Part shown: positions 61,768 to 64,000 of the stretch, piece by piece
Layout of the letters: each line of letters begins with the position of its first letter
Numbering within the stretch: position 1 is the stretch's first letter
NCBI GenBank assembly: GCA_934659425.1
Contig: CAKUHU010000001.1
Span: 62,001-126,000 of the forward strand
Direction: 5' to 3'
From: an uncultured Oscillospiraceae bacterium
GTDB taxonomy: Bacteria > Bacillota > Clostridia > Oscillospirales > Oscillospiraceae
Length of the DNA stretch: 64,000 nucleotides
The notes under the pieces: generated by a model
What the model was told of the DNA's origin: nothing
The model's database searches: none
What the model saw: only the letters and a program-made list of their open reading frames with translations
Translations under genes and position numbers: made by a program

Positions 61768-62367
61768 TTATTGGATGGGGCCGAAATGCTGGAAGGGAAC
61801 GATTACGAACAGGGCCCGCCCCAGGACATAGCGCGCATCTACGGTGCCCAGACGCTCATCCCGGCTGTCGGAGGAGTGGTTGCGGTTGTCTCCCATCACA
61901 TAGATAGAGCCCTCGGGGACTGTCACGTCTAAAACGGTCATCAACGGGTTCAGGGGATCCACCATCACCTCATTGATATAGGGTTCATCCAGGGTTTGGC
62001 CGTCCACGGTCACTGTGCCGGAGGCGTAATCTACGATGACGTGCTGGCCCTGGGTGGCAATGACCCGTTTTACCACAGGCTCAGACATGAAAGAGGACTT
62101 GCGAAGGACGACCACGTCTCCCTGCTCTGGGGTGTAGCCAATGCTCTGCAGGATCAGCAGATCCCCTCCATGGAGGGTGGGGACCATAGAGGAGCCAACT
62201 ACGCCGATGACCCGGCCTATCAAAGTGAACACTAAGATGAGAAATATCAGGGCCATGACGAGGGCTTGTGTCCAAAAGTAGAGGTCCAGTTTAAAAGACC
62301 CCTTTTCCCCTTCGGGGTTTTGGTTTGGCTCTTGGTTTTCAGCGGGTATCATGGTTTCTTCAGCCAT
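61768..62367 (-). CDS. lepB: Signal peptidase I
   Basis: A 199-residue membrane protease that removes signal peptides from exported proteins. It has one N-terminal membrane helix (WTQALVMALIFLILVFTLIG), the catalytic Ser in GSSMVPTL and the catalytic Lys in VVKRVIATQGQ. The box YVMGDNRNHSSDSRDERLGTV is also present. The ATG at 62367 has GGAG upstream. It is the single-helix type common in Gram-positives and is followed on its 3' side by about 190 bp without a gene. Confidence 0.94.
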   Translation of the reverse strand: MAEETMIPAENQEPNQNPEGEKGSFKLDLYFWTQALVMALIFLILVFTLIGRVIGVVGSSMVPTLHGGDLLILQSIGYTPEQGDVVVLRKSSFMSEPVVKRVIATQGQHVIVDYASGTVTVDGQTLDEPYINEVMVDPLNPLMTVLDVTVPEGSIYVMGDNRNHSSDSRDERLGTVDARYVLGRALFVIVPFQHFGPIQ

Positions 62368-62532
62368 GGGATCAGCTCCAAATCAAAATGGGGTAGCTCG
62401 CACAAAAGGGTGTTATCTATTTTGTGGGAAAGCGTTATCAAGATAGGGACAAAAAATATTAATAGCTTATTATAGCCCAAACGGAGGGAAAATGCAACTA
62501 CACTTCAGGAATCGCCCCCTTGCGGCGCGGTG

Positions 62533-64000
62533 TCATCCCTCCAAGATGACGGCATTTTTGCCCTGCAGCATGGCTTTTTCCCGACTGTGGCAGGAAAAGA
62601 GGAGCACCTGCCGTCGCTGGGCCACTTCTAAAAGACATTCCAAGGTCTGCTCTGCACGCCGGTCATCAAAGGTATCCAGGACGTCATCCAGCAAGATGGG
62701 GCAGGGTTCCTTTTGGGGCAGGGTCAGATCGCACATGGCCAGCCGGACGGCCAGATAGAGCTGCTGGGCGGTGCCGCTGGAGAGGGTCAAGTCTTGGCGG
62801 TGAGAGGCCTCTCCGGCCTCCTGGGCCAGGGCTTGAAACTGACAGGTCAAGGCAGCCTTGTCATATTTGCCGCCAGTGAGGGCGGAGAGATAGGCACCGG
62901 CTCGCTGGTTCACAGCGGGGGAGAAGCGTTCCCGGAGAAGGCCGTCCGCTGTTTTCAGGCTTTCCAGGGCGGAGGAGATGGCGGCATATTCCTCCCGGCG
63001 GCGGGTCAACTCCTCCATAACAGCGGTCCGCTTGGCCTCCCACTCTGCGGGGTCACCCAGGGAGTTGAGCTCTCCCTGGAGGCGGGCAGAGGAATCGATG
63101 GCCCTTGCCAATTGGACGTTTACAGCTGCGAGCTGACCGGTCAGCTTCGCCGGATCCCCGGTAGGGGGAGCTGTGGGAGAGGGGGCGATGTCGCCCATCT
63201 CCGGGGAGGGGAGGGCGGAGAGGAGCTTTTCGGTCGCCTCCAGTCGGGCCTCTGCCGTGGTGTACCGCTCTCCCTGCTGGAGGGCCCGGGACAGGGCGGC
63301 AGAGACCCCGAAGAGGTCGGTGACCTCGGGGGCGAAGGGATGGACCAGCTGGAGCAGCTGGTTTGTCAAAGCGTTCCGCTGCTGGGACAGCTTGTCCCGC
63401 TCTGCCTCCACGGCCTGGAGGTCCCGTCTGGCCTCTTGGACAGCGGAAACCTTCCGGTTGTATTCAGCGGCCCGGCTCAGGATGTCTTCCGGGGCCTGGG
63501 CCTGATAGTGCTGCAAGAGGGCGGCAGCCCTTTTGGAAAAGCTGTGGGCGATAAAAAACAGGGGGATGGCCACCAAGAAAAAGCCGATTAGGACTCCTAA
63601 GATCAAAATAGAGAGGGAAAAGGGCTGATGATTGGGGATCCGATAGAGCAGGATGCCCAGAATGGTGCCCGCGGGAGCGGCCAGGAGGGGCAGGGGAAAA
63701 GAGGCCTTTTTGCGCAGCCGCACTGCCTCGTCATGATCTGCCTGGGCCTTGGCGGCGGCCTGGATGGGGTCCTGGCCGCCGAACCAGGGGTCCGCGGCGG
63801 CGGCCTGCTCTGCCTGTGTTGTCTTTTCTCGTATGCTGGGCAGTGCGTTCTCCGCCAGACGGAGGTTGGCGGTGAGCGTGTTGATATAGCTCAGATCACC
63901 CTGGGCCTGCCGGAGGACTTCGGTACCGGGGAGGGACTGGACGATCAGTCGGGCGGTGTTTACCTCGGCCAGGGCGGCGTCATAATCGGCCTGGGCCTGC
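62533..64000 (-). CDS. YhaN-like AAA/SMC-type ATPase, partial
   Basis: The C-terminal part (about 488 residues) of a large protein whose frame stays open to the right window edge. A coiled-coil region has two hydrophobic segments in its middle (LLAAPAGTILGILLYRI and LILGVLIGFFLVAIPLFF). More coiled coil follows, then the ABC-type C-lobe: TLSSGTAQQLYLAVRLAMCD as signature and ILLDDVLDTFDDRRAEQTLE as Walker B and D-loop. Membrane segments inside an SMC-like coil are typical of YhaN relatives, which work with a YhaO-type nuclease. The N-terminal Walker A lies outside the window. Confidence 0.8.
   Translation of the reverse strand, partial: QAQADYDAALAEVNTARLIVQSLPGTEVLRQAQGDLSYINTLTANLRLAENALPSIREKTTQAEQAAAADPWFGGQDPIQAAAKAQADHDEAVRLRKKASFPLPLLAAPAGTILGILLYRIPNHQPFSLSILILGVLIGFFLVAIPLFFIAHSFSKRAAALLQHYQAQAPEDILSRAAEYNRKVSAVQEARRDLQAVEAERDKLSQQRNALTNQLLQLVHPFAPEVTDLFGVSAALSRALQQGERYTTAEARLEATEKLLSALPSPEMGDIAPSPTAPPTGDPAKLTGQLAAVNVQLARAIDSSARLQGELNSLGDPAEWEAKRTAVMEELTRRREEYAAISSALESLKTADGLLRERFSPAVNQRAGAYLSALTGGKYDKAALTCQFQALAQEAGEASHRQDLTLSSGTAQQLYLAVRLAMCDLTLPQKEPCPILLDDVLDTFDDRRAEQTLECLLEVAQRRQVLLFSCHSREKAMLQGKNAVILEG

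Overview
The window looks like the chromosome of a GC-rich, spore-former-related Clostridia member, most like the Oscillospiraceae (Flavonifractor/Pseudoflavonifractor/Intestinimonas type). This rests on gene content (RNase Y, SpoIID-type protein, SLH-domain surface proteins, MnmE, SecA with a zinc tail, ECF transporter) and on GC-rich codon use in the housekeeping genes. No 16S rRNA gene is present, so the placement is an inference.

Layout. 1-2.1 kb: partial Thr/Ser exporter, a DUF3783 protein and a ZIP metal transporter. 2.4-16.7 kb: a lower-GC accessory island at the 3' end of rlmD. It carries a decayed large serine recombinase, a truncated mobC, an oriT-like element, and a redox cargo of three flavodoxin-type proteins, an FMN reductase, an aldo/keto reductase, an iron alcohol dehydrogenase, a RibD-like reductase, a cupin and an SDR, with MerR and LysR regulators. 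Its right end keeps the in-frame remnant of the C-terminal extension that such elements graft onto their target gene. 16.7-26.4 kb: core genes (rlmD, a DUF3298-like lipoprotein, a PatB/MalY aminotransferase, secA, pgeF, a peptide-type binding lipoprotein) and a dead response regulator. 26.4-34.7 kb: three tRNAs (Met, Glu, Val), then a mosaic of mobile-element debris. The mosaic holds a second decayed serine recombinase, a TnpW-like fragment, a second oriT-like element, a GNAT enzyme, a LysR/MATE pair, two tandem MjaI-like restriction endonucleases without a visible methyltransferase, and a ribH pseudogene.

34.8-45.6 kb: the most notable locus. A cobalamin riboswitch and two terminators precede a five-gene cluster on one strand. 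It encodes a 1361-aa SLH-anchored DUF4430/beta-propeller protein, an SLH-anchored alpha/alpha-barrel protein, a membrane-anchored DUF4430 protein, an EcfT transmembrane protein, and a single polypeptide with two ECF ATPases plus an S-component-like membrane domain. DUF4430 resembles the C-terminal domain, and the alpha/alpha barrel the N-terminal domain, of animal intrinsic factor and transcobalamin. I infer a surface cobalamin (or corrinoid) capture and uptake system built from intrinsic-factor-like parts.

45.7-64 kb: mostly core genes: ppk1, a cold-shock protein, citrate synthase, a SpoIID-like protein, a PII-like regulator with a DUF1538 transporter, MarR, an FAD-dependent oxidoreductase, mnmE, dCMP deaminase, rny, lepB and a partial YhaN-like ATPase. 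A decayed GHKL sensor kinase lies at 48.1-49.2 kb. All product names are from reading motifs and remembered family features; no database search was run.
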